From contig OW028585.1 of assembly GCA_932294295.1 (NCBI GenBank), positions 15,532,771-15,596,770 of the forward strand: a stretch of DNA of 64,000 nucleotides. The letters are read 5' to 3'. The position numbers were made by a program, and so were the translations under genes. Source of the DNA: Alitta virens (taxonomy: Eukaryota; Annelida; Polychaeta; Phyllodocida; Nereididae). Every line of letters starts with the position of its first letter. Position 1 is the stretch's first letter. Below, piece after piece: positions 32,766 through 43,801 of the stretch. A model generated the notes under the pieces. The model saw nothing but the letters and a program-made list of their open reading frames with translations, did not search any database and was not told where the DNA came from.

Positions 32766-34022
32766 TATATATAGATTTTATTGACATGTAAAATATCATA
32801 AATGATACATATGTCATTCAGTTAAAAGATAACATGAAAGAGACATTAATGTAAGTACAGAAAGCAATAAAATGTCAATAATCAAGGTTCCAGCCACCAA
32901 GTTAACTTATAATACGTGTTTAAAATCCACATACACAATAGAAAAAAATACAAGCCGCTAATAAAAACATTTCACTCTCAAAGTCCAAAACATGACAAGC
33001 ACATCATAACTAATAAACTAATAAACTAAATTAATAACTGTGTGGATACAGGAGATGGTTTTCTCTACACATCAGCTTGAAGGAGAAACTTTCCTAAACT
33101 AATTAATAACTCAGGTTCCTTGTTTGTCATTATTGCTGTAAACTTAGTTATATCATCTAGAGACAAGAAGTTGTTAATAAATTTAGTTGCATTCAAAAAA
33201 AGGTTAACACGGTGTTGCTCATTACCAGGACAGACAATCAAACAGTGAATTTCGTCTTCTACAAAGTTTAACGTACACTTTTCACATATTCTATTTGGAG
33301 CAGGAATTATTGGTTTATGGTGTCGACCTGTTTCAATCTTCAGGCTATGTGAACTTGTCCTAAATCTAGCTATTTTAGTTAACACTTTGCGAATTTGTTG
33401 CAATTCAAGATAAGGTTCTATTCTACAATCAGTTTTAAATAGTTTATATGTCCTAAGTTTTGGTTGTTGTGAACTGTCATTTATTGCATTTATAAGTCGC
33501 TCATGTTCGGCTTCATAGAGTCTTAGTTTCACTGTGTTAGAGATATTATCAATGTCAAAGTTTCTGAGGTTACTAATATCATATTCAATGGTGCAGTTAT
33601 TTAATACATGACACACTTTACTGAACCAGTTATTTCCATTTACTGCATTCACATAAATTTCCTTCTGAACATTTAAACATTTCTTAAGTAAACTGTCATC
33701 AGGTGCTCTTTCCAATCTTATCCAGTAATTCACCATTCTAATTTTCTGTCTGACATGCAATGGGAATCTACCTGTTTCACCATAGACTGCTAAAGATGGT
33801 GTTTGTTTTCTTACTCCTAATATGTTTTTAAGATATGCAAGTTGCAAATTTTCTAATTCAGGCATAGATTTTTCACTTGTCCATATTTCACTATTGTACT
33901 CCAGGATAGGTAAAATATAGGTATCAAACATTCGAAGAGATAGTATGGGATCGATTTTTCCTAATGCTTGTTTTGAATCACCTTGCAGTGCAAAGAGCGC
34001 TTTATGAGCTTAATAACATGAC
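32766..34022 (-). mobile_element. 5'-truncated LINE fragment
   Basis: The minus-strand 3' part of a non-LTR retrotransposon: the C-terminal end of ORF2 plus about 300 bases of AT-rich 3' UTR with CAATAAAA. The 3' end meets TATATATA, and the truncated 5' end is next to (TA)n at 34026-34060, the same setting as the LINE at 6833-10154. Confidence 0.75.
33065..34022 (-). CDS. LINE ORF2 C-terminal remnant
   Basis: An open frame entering at about 34022 (KALFALQGDSKQALGKIDP) and running to 33065. It contains LPILEYNSEIW, the usual post-RT block in which element ORF2 proteins have Y(G)SE(I/V)W, then LENLQLAYLKNILGVRKQT. Near the C-terminus is a Cys-His cluster, CEKC...HCLIVC, typical of a zinc-ribbon at the end of many ORF2 proteins. 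The endonuclease and catalytic RT motifs are absent through truncation, so it is non-functional for transposition. Confidence 0.75.
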
Positions 34023-34023
34023 T

Positions 34024-34025
<2 letters not shown>

Positions 34026-34060
<35 letters not shown>
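34026..34060. repeat. (TA)n microsatellite
   Basis: AT dinucleotide tract adjoining the truncated LINE. Confidence 0.9.
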
Positions 34061-34062
<2 letters not shown>

Positions 34063-34097
34063 ATACCATGGTGTTTTAGGTATAAAATCCAGTACAC

Positions 34098-34213
34098 AGG
34101 GGCCCCGTTTCATTTCAAAATGTGGGGGGGACATATTGACCTTTATTCTGGACACCAACAGTCAAATCGTTATGTTGGTACAAAAAAAGTGTCCCCCCCC
34201 TAAAACGGGGCCC
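34098..34213. mobile_element. small inverted-repeat element
   Basis: GGGGCCCCGTTT at the left and AAAACGGGGCCC at the right, with G7 and C8 runs inside that also pair. No target duplication seen. Possibly a MITE. Confidence 0.45.
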
Positions 34214-34217
34214 ATGA

Positions 34218-34325
34218 ATGTACATGTACCTCTGTAGTATGATATTGCTGTTTAAATCCTTTCCTATACATTGCAAGTGCAAGTTCTCTCTCCACTACAT
34301 GACTTTTTATGTTTGTCAAATGACC
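34218..34325 (-). pseudogene. decayed zinc-finger remnants after the ORF stop
   Basis: Sequence continuing from the gene above it (34326-35216) still shows finger-like words (CTCNV, ERTCTC, KHKK) but with stops and shifts. The ancestral protein probably had at least two more fingers. Confidence 0.5.
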
Positions 34326-35216
34326 CTAGCTATGGGAATCCCTTCTCATATTGCAAATGAAAGGTCCATCTCCACTGTGTATCCTCGAATGTGTGGTCAG
34401 GCTACTTTGTTGTGAAAATCCCTTCCCACAGACATCGCAATTGTAAGGTTTCTCTCCACTGTGTATTCTCATGTGTATGGTAAGGCGATCTTGCCTGATA
34501 AATCCTTTCCCACACACCTTGCAAGTAAAAGGTTTCTCACTACTATGTAACATCATGTGTTTGGTCAGGTCACCTTTCTGTTTAAATCCTTTCCCACAGA
34601 TACTGCACATGTAAGGTCTCTCTCCACTGTGTATGCTTGTGTGTGTGGTCAATGTATTTTGTTTGTTAAATCCTTTCCCACAGATGTTGCAAACATAAGG
34701 TTTCTCTCCACTGTGTATTGTCATGTGTTGGTTTAATACACCTGGCTGTGTAAATCCTTTTCCACAGACATTGCAAGTGTAAGTATCTCCACTGTGTATT
34801 TTCATATGTTTAGTCCGATATCTGGCTTTTCTAAATTTCTTCCCACACACACTGCACATGTAAGGCATATCTCCAGAGTGTTTTTTCAAATGTGAAATCT
34901 GCCTACACTTTTGCGGAAATCCTTTCTCACAAATGTCACACTTATACCTTTTTCCACCACATGTTGCATTACTACCGATCTCCCCATTTTCACATTTAGT
35001 ATTTGGTGATCTATTTCCCAACTGACAGTCATCACTGTTCGTGTCAACCATATTCCTTCCTTGTTCCAAATTTTGATTGCATTCTAAACTTGTGCTAATG
35101 TCAATTTCTGTTGCACGATAAACTTCAGAATGTTTTTCCTCTGTAACATCATGCTGCAAGGTGGTTTCACCACTCTTTTCAAATATGTCTTCAAATGAAT
35201 AGTTGATTAATGCCAT
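34326..35216 (-). CDS. C2H2 zinc-finger protein, seven fingers
   Basis: 296 residues from the ATG at 35216. Residues 1-90 are acidic and polar without a known domain. Seven C2H2 fingers run from about residue 93 to 283 with HSGEKPY-type linkers; the linker between fingers 2 and 3 is shortened (HSGDTYTC). An eighth finger begins (GPFICN) but is cut by a frame change and TAG. A plausible 3' splice site (TTTTTTTTCAG near 35298) lies upstream, so a non-coding 5' exon is likely. Expected role: nuclear DNA binding. The broken last finger may mean a slightly shortened but usable protein. Confidence 0.82.
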   Translation of the reverse strand: MALINYSFEDIFEKSGETTLQHDVTEEKHSEVYRATEIDISTSLECNQNLEQGRNMVDTNSDDCQLGNRSPNTKCENGEIGSNATCGGKRYKCDICEKGFPQKCRQISHLKKHSGDMPYMCSVCGKKFRKARYRTKHMKIHSGDTYTCNVCGKGFTQPGVLNQHMTIHSGEKPYVCNICGKGFNKQNTLTTHTSIHSGERPYMCSICGKGFKQKGDLTKHMMLHSSEKPFTCKVCGKGFIRQDRLTIHMRIHSGEKPYNCDVCGKGFSQQSSLTTHSRIHSGDGPFICNMRRDSHS

Positions 35217-35544
35217 TGCATTGCTATTTCATCATGTATATATCCATATATATTTAATTTTCTCTGGGTGGGAGTAACATAGGATCTTGCTCTCTGAAAA
35301 AAAAGTATTCAATTAGATTAGTTCAGCTGAGCAGAATTAATGTAAACAACAATGTACCCATGTTTTGCATAGACCAAGATTCAAATTCAGACAGAACAGG
35401 ATGAGTTTACCACTGCACATACCAACTGTCTGTTTGCAGGGCCGGTTCTAGTCCTGGGCAACGTAGCCGCATTTGGCCTCGTGCCTACATAAGCCCCATG
35501 CTATGACAATCTTCATCAGGTATAATTTATACCATAACTCCATA

Positions 35545-35798
35545 GCCCTCGAAGGTCCTGGGCCTCCACGTGGCGAGGGTGGAAACACTTGGGGTGAAGT
35601 CCTCTATCCCCAGTGGCTAAAACAGGACAGTGCGCATTGCACAAGCTGCTCCAGCTATCCAACGCAGACACTTATTGATTTTTTGCATGCATCTGGTTTC
35701 TACTACCAACTATGGATGATCAATCTTACCCTAGAGAGCCTCTACATAGCCCACTCAGGTGCTGATGAGGCGTTAAACAATAACACTACCTACCTACT
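35545..35798 (+). mobile_element. SINE family B, copy 2, with 14-bp target duplication
   Basis: Starts GCCCTCGAAGGTCCTGGGCC and ends GAGGCGTTAAACAATAAC followed by a CTAC-repeat tail. The 14-mer ACCATAACTCCATA occurs immediately before (35531-35544) and after (35799-35812). It is inserted in a LINE fragment. Same family as 28426-28682. Confidence 0.88.
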
Positions 35799-35812
35799 AC
35801 CATAACTCCATA

Positions 35813-36480
35813 ATTCAAGTGAGACAAGATCAGTGCATTGTAAATATTGAATAAAGCATTTCGGGTAATACATATTTTATCTGAATAATATTCCTACTGT
35901 TTTGGCTATTTTTGTAACAATCGATATGTGGTCACCATTTCAAATTTTCTTGTATTATTATGCCAAGTAGATTGAATTCCTTGACATATTCAATTTCAGT
36001 ACTATCTACAGATATTCTTAGGTTATTTCATTTTTTGAAGGCATGTGGAAAATCATAGCTTTAGTTTTTTTAACAATTTAAAGATAGTTAGGTTTAGTTT
36101 TAGCCAGTTGCTTTTTCGTTCTAATTCATAATTGATTTCATTTTCAATATCATGTTCTGCAAACACATTAAGAGATGTTATTATAGTAGTGTCGTCCGCA
36201 AATATGACAGGTCATTAATGTATATAATGAATAAAAACGGTCCTAGTATTGAACCTTGTGGTACTCCTGTTGTTATGTTCATAAAGTCTGATTTTGCATT
36301 GTTAAATTCTGCATACTGCTTTCTATTTGTTAAATAATTTTCAAGTAATTTTAGTGCTATACCCTGTATTCCATAATAGGAAAGTTAGTATAGTAGTATT
36401 CTATGATTTAGGGAATCAAATGCCTTTGATGAATTCATGTATATATTTATAGGTAGGGTTCTTTTTGTCCATTTCTGCTA
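35813..36480 (-). pseudogene. LINE reverse-transcriptase fragment
   Basis: On the minus strand, KAFDSLNHRILL, GVPQGSILGPFLFIIYINDL and, in another frame, FADDTTIITSLN and SHLNYGV are visible in the RT order. Indels and stops separate them, so it is an old remnant. The box FADD and GVPQGSILGP are of the CR1/Jockey type, different from the YADD element at 6948-9722. The SINE at 35545 is inserted at its downstream end. Confidence 0.75.
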
Positions 36481-37927
36481 GTTATAAAAATTCTATATCA
36501 TTTCTGACCATGAGACCCCAAAAAGGCACAACTACACTGTTTTAAACATATTCTCTTACTTAATGTTGTGTACCTTTTAGTGGATTAGTATAGAGTAAAA
36601 CTATAAGTAATTATATCATGTTAGGGTCAGTGCAGTTTTTAAAAGTGAATGTACTATAATTTACATAATTATGTTATTTGGGAAAATGCTTGTGTTGTTT
36701 GCTACATGTTCCATAAAGTAGGGTACTGTATGTTTACTTTGATACATACAATTTTGGAGAAAGAAAGTGTATAGATATGTATGTTTTAAAATTTGATTAC
36801 TTTATTGTCATGCTCATCGCATGCATGTCAACTATATAGGCACACTTATTAGTATCTATGCAATGGTATAGCAAAATCGCAATACATTTATACTTTTTGG
36901 TCACATGAATCTATTTCCAAGTCTACTGTCTACATGTTACACTTAAGCCATATTCATTTTGTAATTTCCTCAAAGTTGCTGAGGGTATGCTGCTGGAACA
37001 GCCTATGTTTTCAAGTTATAACAATAAACCTCTTTGATAATTTGCTGAGGGTTAAAAAATGCACGGCCTTTGCCAATAGTTTATGAGTTGCTCTTTTACT
37101 TGGTATAGAGACAATGCATGCATATATGATTACAGGCAAGGTTGCTGTGTATATATATAGAAGAACAAAATTACTCACATGAATAACTTGAATTCTGCTT
37201 CTCTTTACCAGCCCTTGGTGGTGCTGGTGTTGCTTGGTTGCCATGGCATCAGCCCAAACACATTGGCCCAGTCATGCAGCTGTGGCAGTCAATAATAGAC
37301 TGGACGTCTGACCACTGCAGTCAGTTCAATGCATTATTAACAACTTTTGGTGTATGGCGTATTTTCCTAGTGGTCAGGCCTAATTAATTAATGTGAACTA
37401 GGTCTAGCCGGGGTGCTTAACTACTTAATTCGGAATAAGATTAATTTGTGCCCATTAATCAGTGATCTCATGTGACGAATGAAATGCTTACACTATATCA
37501 GTTATTCTTTCGCTAATTCTTCTTACTCATACGTTTTACCGTTACTTAGTATTTCCAGGGGTCAGTTTGTCATTAATTGGCTCTTTCTACTTCAGTGCAC
37601 ATATACATGGCCTGTTTCTATTGGCTTGTGCATTGGGGTGGACAATGGCCATAACCCCTTTTGACATTTTAAGTTTACTTTAAGAGCTGACATTTAAGTG
37701 GCTTTTAAGCTGGCTTGCTGGAGTTCTATTTACTGAACTCTTAAGTCATAGTTCATTAAAATATAACATTAATATATTGTACTTATTAAATATGACATTA
37801 CTATATTTTAAATACATAATAATATTAGAGTGGGTCCCTGGTTGGGTTGGTATTCGCACCGAATGTGACCTCTGTTCTGACTTTGTAATTGTACTGAGAT
37901 GATATACTTCCCTCCTGAGAGGATATA
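36481..37927. other. gene-free region
   Basis: AT-rich; no supported gene. Confidence 0.4.
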
Positions 37928-37943
37928 CCTCCCTCCTGAGAGG

Positions 37944-38121
37944 GGCGGGGGCCTAGCTCAGAGGTAGCGCTCTGGGCTTCCAACCGCTATAGGGTTCGAT
38001 TCCCAGTTGTGCCTAAGTTGGATGGCTGTTTCCTCCTTCGTCTCATTGCCATGGTCTATGCCTGTCCTAATTAGCCCAACTGGTGCAGAAATACAGGACG
38101 TAAAGCCCTAAATCCACCCAC
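37944..38121 (+). mobile_element. tRNA-derived SINE family A with 16-bp target duplication
   Basis: The head 37947-38013 looks like a tRNA: GGGGGCCTAGCTCAGAGGTAG with an A box, an anticodon-loop position reading CTTCCAA, and a perfect B box GGTTCGATTCC (37993-38003). A non-tRNA body (ATTGCCATGGTCTATGCCTG, AGCCCAACTGGTGCAGAAAT) and a short AAAGCCCTAAATCCACCC tail follow. CCTCCCTCCTGAGAGG flanks both sides (37928-37943 and 38122-38137). The acceptor stem does not pair well, so it is a SINE and not a tRNA gene. Confidence 0.88.
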
Positions 38122-38139
38122 CCTCCCTCCTGAGAGGAT

Positions 38140-39620
38140 ATACTTTCCTCCTAGTCCAGGAGCATCAGTTTACACTCCTAGTTGATGATAATTAGCTAAT
38201 TGATAAACACAAAAACAAGATTTGATATTAAATTTTTGAAATACATTCTGTGAACAAACTACATCAAAACTCCAGATCATTAATTCCTTGATTCCAGTTC
38301 GTACTTTAAAAGAAAACATCTCGAAGACATTGGTAACTTAGCATGATTATATCAATATATAACCAGGTAGGAAGTTTATTCAACCAATCTTAGCCAAGAC
38401 AGTTATTACTTGAGTATACTGCAATCAAACATCAGATAATTTACTGTAGGTTCTAGGTGAACAAATGCGTTAACTCCCAAATTTGCTCACATTATTCTGT
38501 GCTATTCAAGCTTGGCCTGGCATTATATTGCCATGTTACTATTATTATTAAAGTTTAAATATGGTTAACTTAGGAATCTATTATCATGTATTTAAAATGT
38601 TCAGAGTATTATTATATAAGGAAATATAGTTAAAGTATAGAATACAGTTTAAAGATATGACTTAACCTCAAGAATTTAGATCCTTAACAAATGTCTTACA
38701 TAAAGATACTTAAGAATGACTTAAGGGTTGTGACTCCTGTCCACCCCAGAACACAGGCCAATAGTAGGAGGCCCTGTGTAGTGTATGTGCACTGGAGGGG
38801 AATAGCCAATAGAATGGAGACCCCTGGCAAAAGAGCTCTTGATATTCTTGGGTTTGGAAAAAGGAAATCAGTTTTTCAGCTGTAGCTGAACTTTACCTTG
38901 TGCTGTACATTACATGTATACTCTGGATTAAAGCCACCCTTTCTATGCCAAGCTATACTCTGTGTTATATGAGTTATTCAACATCTATAAGACATTACAC
39001 TATGTTATAGTGTATTTTAACTACAGACAAAGGATTTCCTTCGTCTCCTCATATCCTTCAATAATTTAGTATATGCTACACCAGTTGCATCTGCTGTATT
39101 GCATTAGTGTAACAATAGACCAACTGGTCAGCTTCACTGGCCCAGTGGTCAGTATTGATCCAGAATCCTTTGTCTGGATCTGGACCTCATGCCAGCTGCC
39201 CATCTCTGGCCTTTGTCCAGAGAATAGCTCTGGAATATGAGATCACAGGGTCATTCACATCTCCAAGCTTGAATGAAGCCTTACTCTACTCTATACTACA
39301 ACCTGAGTTGTCTTCCATATTATAATATACTAACTTCTTTTTGTTTCAACTTTTAAAACTTAAAAATATTGGGATCCTGCACAACAGTTATGAAATTATA
39401 CTGTTATTAGCTATGATTTCCCTGATGAATTCCTGCCTGAATTAATGCAATGTAGGTTCTGGCTAAGGGCTAACTAAAACAAAACATTAATGATTTGCGA
39501 TGCATTCCCTTCATGTTTGGTCGAGCATGCTAGAGATGGTCTGGTTTTATACCACGAGAAGCTGTTAATTCGCCGGTATCTGGAGTGTCCTTATTTACTA
39601 AATCTGGGGGATTTAGCTAC
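38140..39620. other. gene-free region
   Basis: No supported gene; AT-rich. Confidence 0.4.
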
Positions 39621-39624
39621 TCTA

Positions 39625-39775
39625 CATGGCCAAATGTGCCACATGCGTTTTCCATGATAAGGATAAACGCATGGAAAACGCATGGTTTTTAGCTATTTAT
39701 AATGAGGCAAAAACCATGCGTTTTCCATGCGTTTATCCAAACGCATGGAAAACGCACGTGGCACATTTGGCCATG
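39625..39775. mobile_element. foldback MITE with nested palindromes and TA flanks
   Basis: The outer arms begin CATGGCCAAATGTGCC and end with its complement, between TA dinucleotides at 39623-39624 and 39776-39777. Each arm itself contains GCGTTTTCCATG...CATGGAAAACGC pairs. The loop is AGCTATTTATAATGAGGC. No coding capacity. A diverged relative lies at 31799-31933. Confidence 0.75.
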
Positions 39776-39789
39776 TATACTCGCACTAT

Positions 39790-40600
39790 GAAAATATTTA
39801 TGATAATAAATTTATAATGATTCATCAAAAAATGATCTCAAATGGCCTCATGTATTAAATGACTGACCACTTTGGCTAACCTGGCTGGTGGAACCTTTAA
39901 TATGAGTTTGATAGCTTAATTGCAATTCAACATTAGCTGCCAAATCAACTCTTAACTTATTATCTCTGACCAAAAATTGAATTATATTTACTATAACACT
40001 TTTTGGTTTCTCTGGATATTTCGGAGGGATGTACTTCCCTATATTATCTTCTGGCTCACTGGCGAATACTCAGTAGGCTTGCAGCATAGTTCAACACAAG
40101 GATAACGAAGAAATGGCATAAGATTTTAGAAATGTATTCTGAGAGAAATGACACATATTAATAAACCAGACTTTTAAGTCACACTTCTAACACTTATTCA
40201 TACAATTACACAGGTTTCAGGGTACTTATCACACCTTCTAAGTGACAGTTAAATAGACAGTGAAATTACTACTTTCAATAATAGGATGAGCTGGCTGTCA
40301 TTCATGCAGGGCACTCTCAGCCTTCGTTGATAAGTACACCTTTCTGACTTAATTATACATGTATTCTATCCCTACCTAAGGCCTACCTAAGATTGTTAAG
40401 TGGACACACAGTCCATACTAGAACCACCAAATTTATATATTACTTAACCTATAATTATTACACTCAGGTCAAGTCAAACTGCTCTCTTTAATCTTCACTA
40501 AGTATCGATACTCATAGAAAATACACACAAACTTGTTTATATAAGACAACACCAATTATGTTTGATATTTCGTTAGTCCGACTGGTCAAGTCGCTAATAT
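39790..40600. other. gene-free region
   Basis: Nothing recognised. Confidence 0.4.
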
Positions 40601-40609
40601 CAGTGCACT

Positions 40610-42000
40610 CTAGTTTAAACACTAATCACTCACAATCATCAATCATTGATCAATACACAATTACCACAATAATACACAGGCCTGCCTGTCACTTTGCGGT
40701 CACATATAATTCAATCACACATACATACAATGGCCAACAAGCAACCCCCAAACAATTTCTGCCGAAAGACGGCGCTTGTCTGGTGCGTAGCACCGGTCTT
40801 TCTGATAACTGAAAGCTTCAAGGGATAACGTAAAAAATTGATCATTGAATAAGCGTTGCAACGTCGTTACAACGCTTGTTCAGTGCCATTTACGCCGTTA
40901 CAACGCTTGTTCAGTGCTTTTTACGAAAATAGTACCTTCTGCAGTGGGTGGAATTCCACGGTAAAGTTGTTCAATTTCATGACGTTAGTAGAGTTTAAGT
41001 CAAAAGAAATCGTCTGAACTAATTTCACAGTAAGTGGCTTCTTGGAAGAAAGAAATAAGGCATAGTAATCACACTACTTTGTATGCAGACGACGTGCGGA
41101 AGCATTTCCCTCCCGATTCTGGGGGAGCAGCAAATCGGTTATGAGAAAGGCTGGTGCTTCGCACCGGATCGTAACGCCACCTTACGGAAGAAAACGCCCC
41201 CCCCAAAAGTTCACATAGACAAGAAAGAATTGTTAATCTCTGAATACTTGTCAGATTGGTATGGTCTTAAACTTAAGCCACTCTTCTTCTACTTCTATCT
41301 TACTACTATCTTCTTCTTATTATTATTGTCAGCTTGGTGTGGTCTTGAACTCAAGCCACTCTTCATAGACAATACACACTATTTCAATCATATCTGACAA
41401 AGAAATAACATTCAACACTTCGTAGGACTGATAGATCAAGGTCGCCTTAATCAGTGTCCACACATTTAAACATTCATTACATATATACACAATCACCAAT
41501 CATTGAACAATACACAATTACTACATTAATGCACAGGCCCGCCTGTCACTTTGGGCTCACAAATAGTTCATCATTCATTCAAATATAATGTTTTTGCCTA
41601 TGTCTTTATGCATAAACAATTAAGTCCAACTCACAGTATAACTCCAAATTCATGTTTATTAGAGAATCCATAATCCACAATGTACAATGAGAGATATCAA
41701 TAGGTTGTGCTATGACTTCACTCACCCTTAGCCTGAGACTGACTCAAGAAGATGCTGAGAGATCATCTTCTTGAGAATGTGGCTACCCACTTGACCAATC
41801 AGTATATAGAAAAACCCATTAAATTACTCTTTATAAGGAGAGGGAAATCTACCTCTCTACTCTATTTTTATCTATATGGATATAAATAGCAACATTACAC
41901 AAACATATATTCATTGGCCAACAATCAACCCCCCTCCCCCCCTCCAAAGTCACCTGGATAGGAAATAGTATGATTGTCTGAACACTTCATCAAATGGTGT
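40610..42000. repeat. cluster of local duplications
   Basis: A block with ATCAATACACAATTACC... and GGCCTGCCTGTCACTTTG (about 40635-40750) recurs at about 41485-41570, and its end (CATTGGCCAACAATCAACCCCC) at about 41913. A motif GGTGTGGTCTTGAACTCAAG occurs near 41263, 41335 and 41996. Tandem copies of GTTACAACGCTTGTTCAGTG are at about 40875 and 40905. The 104-codon frame at 41083 spans these repeats and is not a convincing gene. Confidence 0.55.
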
Positions 42001-42102
42001 GGTCTTAGTCTCAAGCCACCCTGCTGCACTTTTATTACCGGTCAACTTCTGTGATATCTAGCATAATTCACAATCAAACTTACTGCTTTTTTCTTCTTCT
42101 GT

Positions 42103-42215
42103 GTGTGTGTGTGTGTAATTAGGGCTTTAGGTCCTGTATTTCTGCACCAGTTGGGCTAATTAAGACAGGCAGAGACCATGGCAATGAGACGAAGGATGAA
42201 ACAGCCATCCAACAG
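42103..42215 (-). mobile_element. SINE family A, 5'-truncated copy
   Basis: The reverse complement of the body and tail of the SINE at 37944-38121 (TTGGATGGCTGTTTCATCC through GGACCTAAAGCCCTAA), lacking the tRNA-like head. It ends in an (AC)n tail, seen as (GT)n at 42101-42116. Confidence 0.8.
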
Positions 42216-42831
42216 TCTTCTACTTCTACTTCTTCTAACTTACTGCTTTCTTCTACTCGTTTCACATATTATAAATCTGCAGATCATGACCACAATAAAC
42301 TCTCATCTTCAACTCATGTATTCAAACTTCACCTACTACTTTCTAATTCCTGAAAAATGCAAACCACAGTCTAAGCTGAGTTGCCCCCTTCTGCTTCTGG
42401 CTTGCTTTGAGACTGACCGGTAGACAGTAGCTAAGCCCTCTGTTGACTACTTTCTAAAACTAGAACTGACTGTTTTTTCCCTTGTCAGCCCTCATGAGGG
42501 AGACCTTAAGCATATGGGGTGCCAAAAAGGGCCAATCAGGGGTGGCTGCCTGGCAGGCCTTGGACTTGCATATCGTCATCTATAATGGACCAATGGGCCA
42601 AACACAGGGAGTGCCCTATGCAAAGCAAGGTGTAGTTACCTTGATTAACAGCGATACTTTCCCAAATATGGTATGCTTGGGTTTGTCACTTTGCATATTG
42701 ATCCAGATTCCCCCTCATTTCCTAGTCTCGTGAGAAGCTTGCCGTGGAGACCCAATTAGATGGATTTCTGACAATCATCACTGGGTTATGATAGCCTGCC
42801 CTTTCAGGTAACTATCTTTTATCTCTTATGC

Positions 42832-43779
42832 ATGAGTTGGATCCCCATAGTCTGCAATAAAAAACCTAGGGGAAAAAGGGCCCCTGCGTGCCTGTTTGGC
42901 TGGTTTTACATGATGGTCAATGTTGACCTCAGACAGGACATTGACAAATTGAAACATGGGTTAGTCAATTTGAGTGTCAATGTTGGATCTCGGACTCAAC
43001 TTCCTGCTGCAGCTGGTGCAGGTATGACTTTCAGGACGGATAGTTCTGCCGGAGTCGATATTGATGATGCACCTAACTCAGAAGCACCTACTAGAACAAT
43101 GGGGTCTATTCCCAAACTGAACTCCTTTGATGGAAAGAGCACTAGTACTTACTCTTTTCAAAAATATTCTTTTGATGTTAAACAATTGTTAAAAGTTGGT
43201 TATTCTGAAGCAGTTGTGCGCATGGCAATACTCCGATCCTGCAAGAATACAGCTGCTGATATTCTTCAGACCCTGGGTGATGAGTTTACTGTGGAACAAG
43301 TGTTACAGGCATTTGAGAAACGTTTCGCTTCAGTTGCGACAGCCGAGGCTATGTTATCAACATTTTATTCATCAAAACAGAAAGCAGATGAGAATATTAA
43401 TGCTTGGGGGTGTCGTTTAGAAAGTTGGCTCGCCAGTCCGCAATTATCCCACCTTCCAAGTGAACAAAGGCAACAAATGCTAAGAGAACACTTCTGGCGG
43501 GGTATGAAATCTGATGTTCACAGAAATGCACTTCGTCACAAGTTTGATGCTGAAAGCAGTTATGATGAGTTGCTACTGGTTGCAAGAGCTATTGAATTGG
43601 AGTCAGGCTCCCAGTCTGAAAAACAACCCAAACCTTCAAAGTCATTCAACAAGACATCGATGTCAGCCCAGACTGTTGGCAACTATAATAAAACCCAACC
43701 ACAGTGGTGGATCAGCTCATTGAAACCCATTCGTGAGCTGTCTGGCTACGGAACTCACTCGTGGCTTTGCCACTCGTGA
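42832..43779 (+). CDS. Gypsy gag-like ORF
   Basis: 315 codons from 42832; the ATG at 42910 may be the better start because the first 26 codons look unlike gag. From about residue 90 the protein reads as a Gypsy capsid: PKLNSFDGKSTSTYSFQKYS, EQVLQAFEKRFA and ENINAWGCRLESWL with a HLPSEQRQQMLREHF-like segment. No zinc knuckle is present before the end. The last 15 codons lie inside a palindrome that overlaps the protease frame. Confidence 0.75.
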   Translation: MSWIPIVCNKKPRGKRAPACLFGWFYMMVNVDLRQDIDKLKHGLVNLSVNVGSRTQLPAAAGAGMTFRTDSSAGVDIDDAPNSEAPTRTMGSIPKLNSFDGKSTSTYSFQKYSFDVKQLLKVGYSEAVVRMAILRSCKNTAADILQTLGDEFTVEQVLQAFEKRFASVATAEAMLSTFYSSKQKADENINAWGCRLESWLASPQLSHLPSEQRQQMLREHFWRGMKSDVHRNALRHKFDAESSYDELLLVARAIELESGSQSEKQPKPSKSFNKTSMSAQTVGNYNKTQPQWWISSLKPIRELSGYGTHSWLCHS

Positions 43780-43801
43780 GTTCCTCCGCCAGACAGCTCA
43801 C
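43733..43801 (+). repeat. palindrome at gag-protease overlap
   Basis: 33-base arms, 43733-43765 and 43769-43801, pair with about five mismatches around a TTT loop. It starts GTGAGCTGTCTGGC and ends GCCAGACAGCTCAC. It sits where gag (frame of 42832) gives way to pol (-1). Confidence 0.8.

Noticed and set aside
37947..38013. Functional tRNA-Gly gene
   Set aside because: A and B boxes are present but the acceptor stem and anticodon stem pair poorly, and the segment is the head of a SINE with target duplications.
41083..41397. 104-codon ORF
   Set aside because: It overlaps locally duplicated non-coding repeats, has low-complexity hydrophobic runs and no motif.
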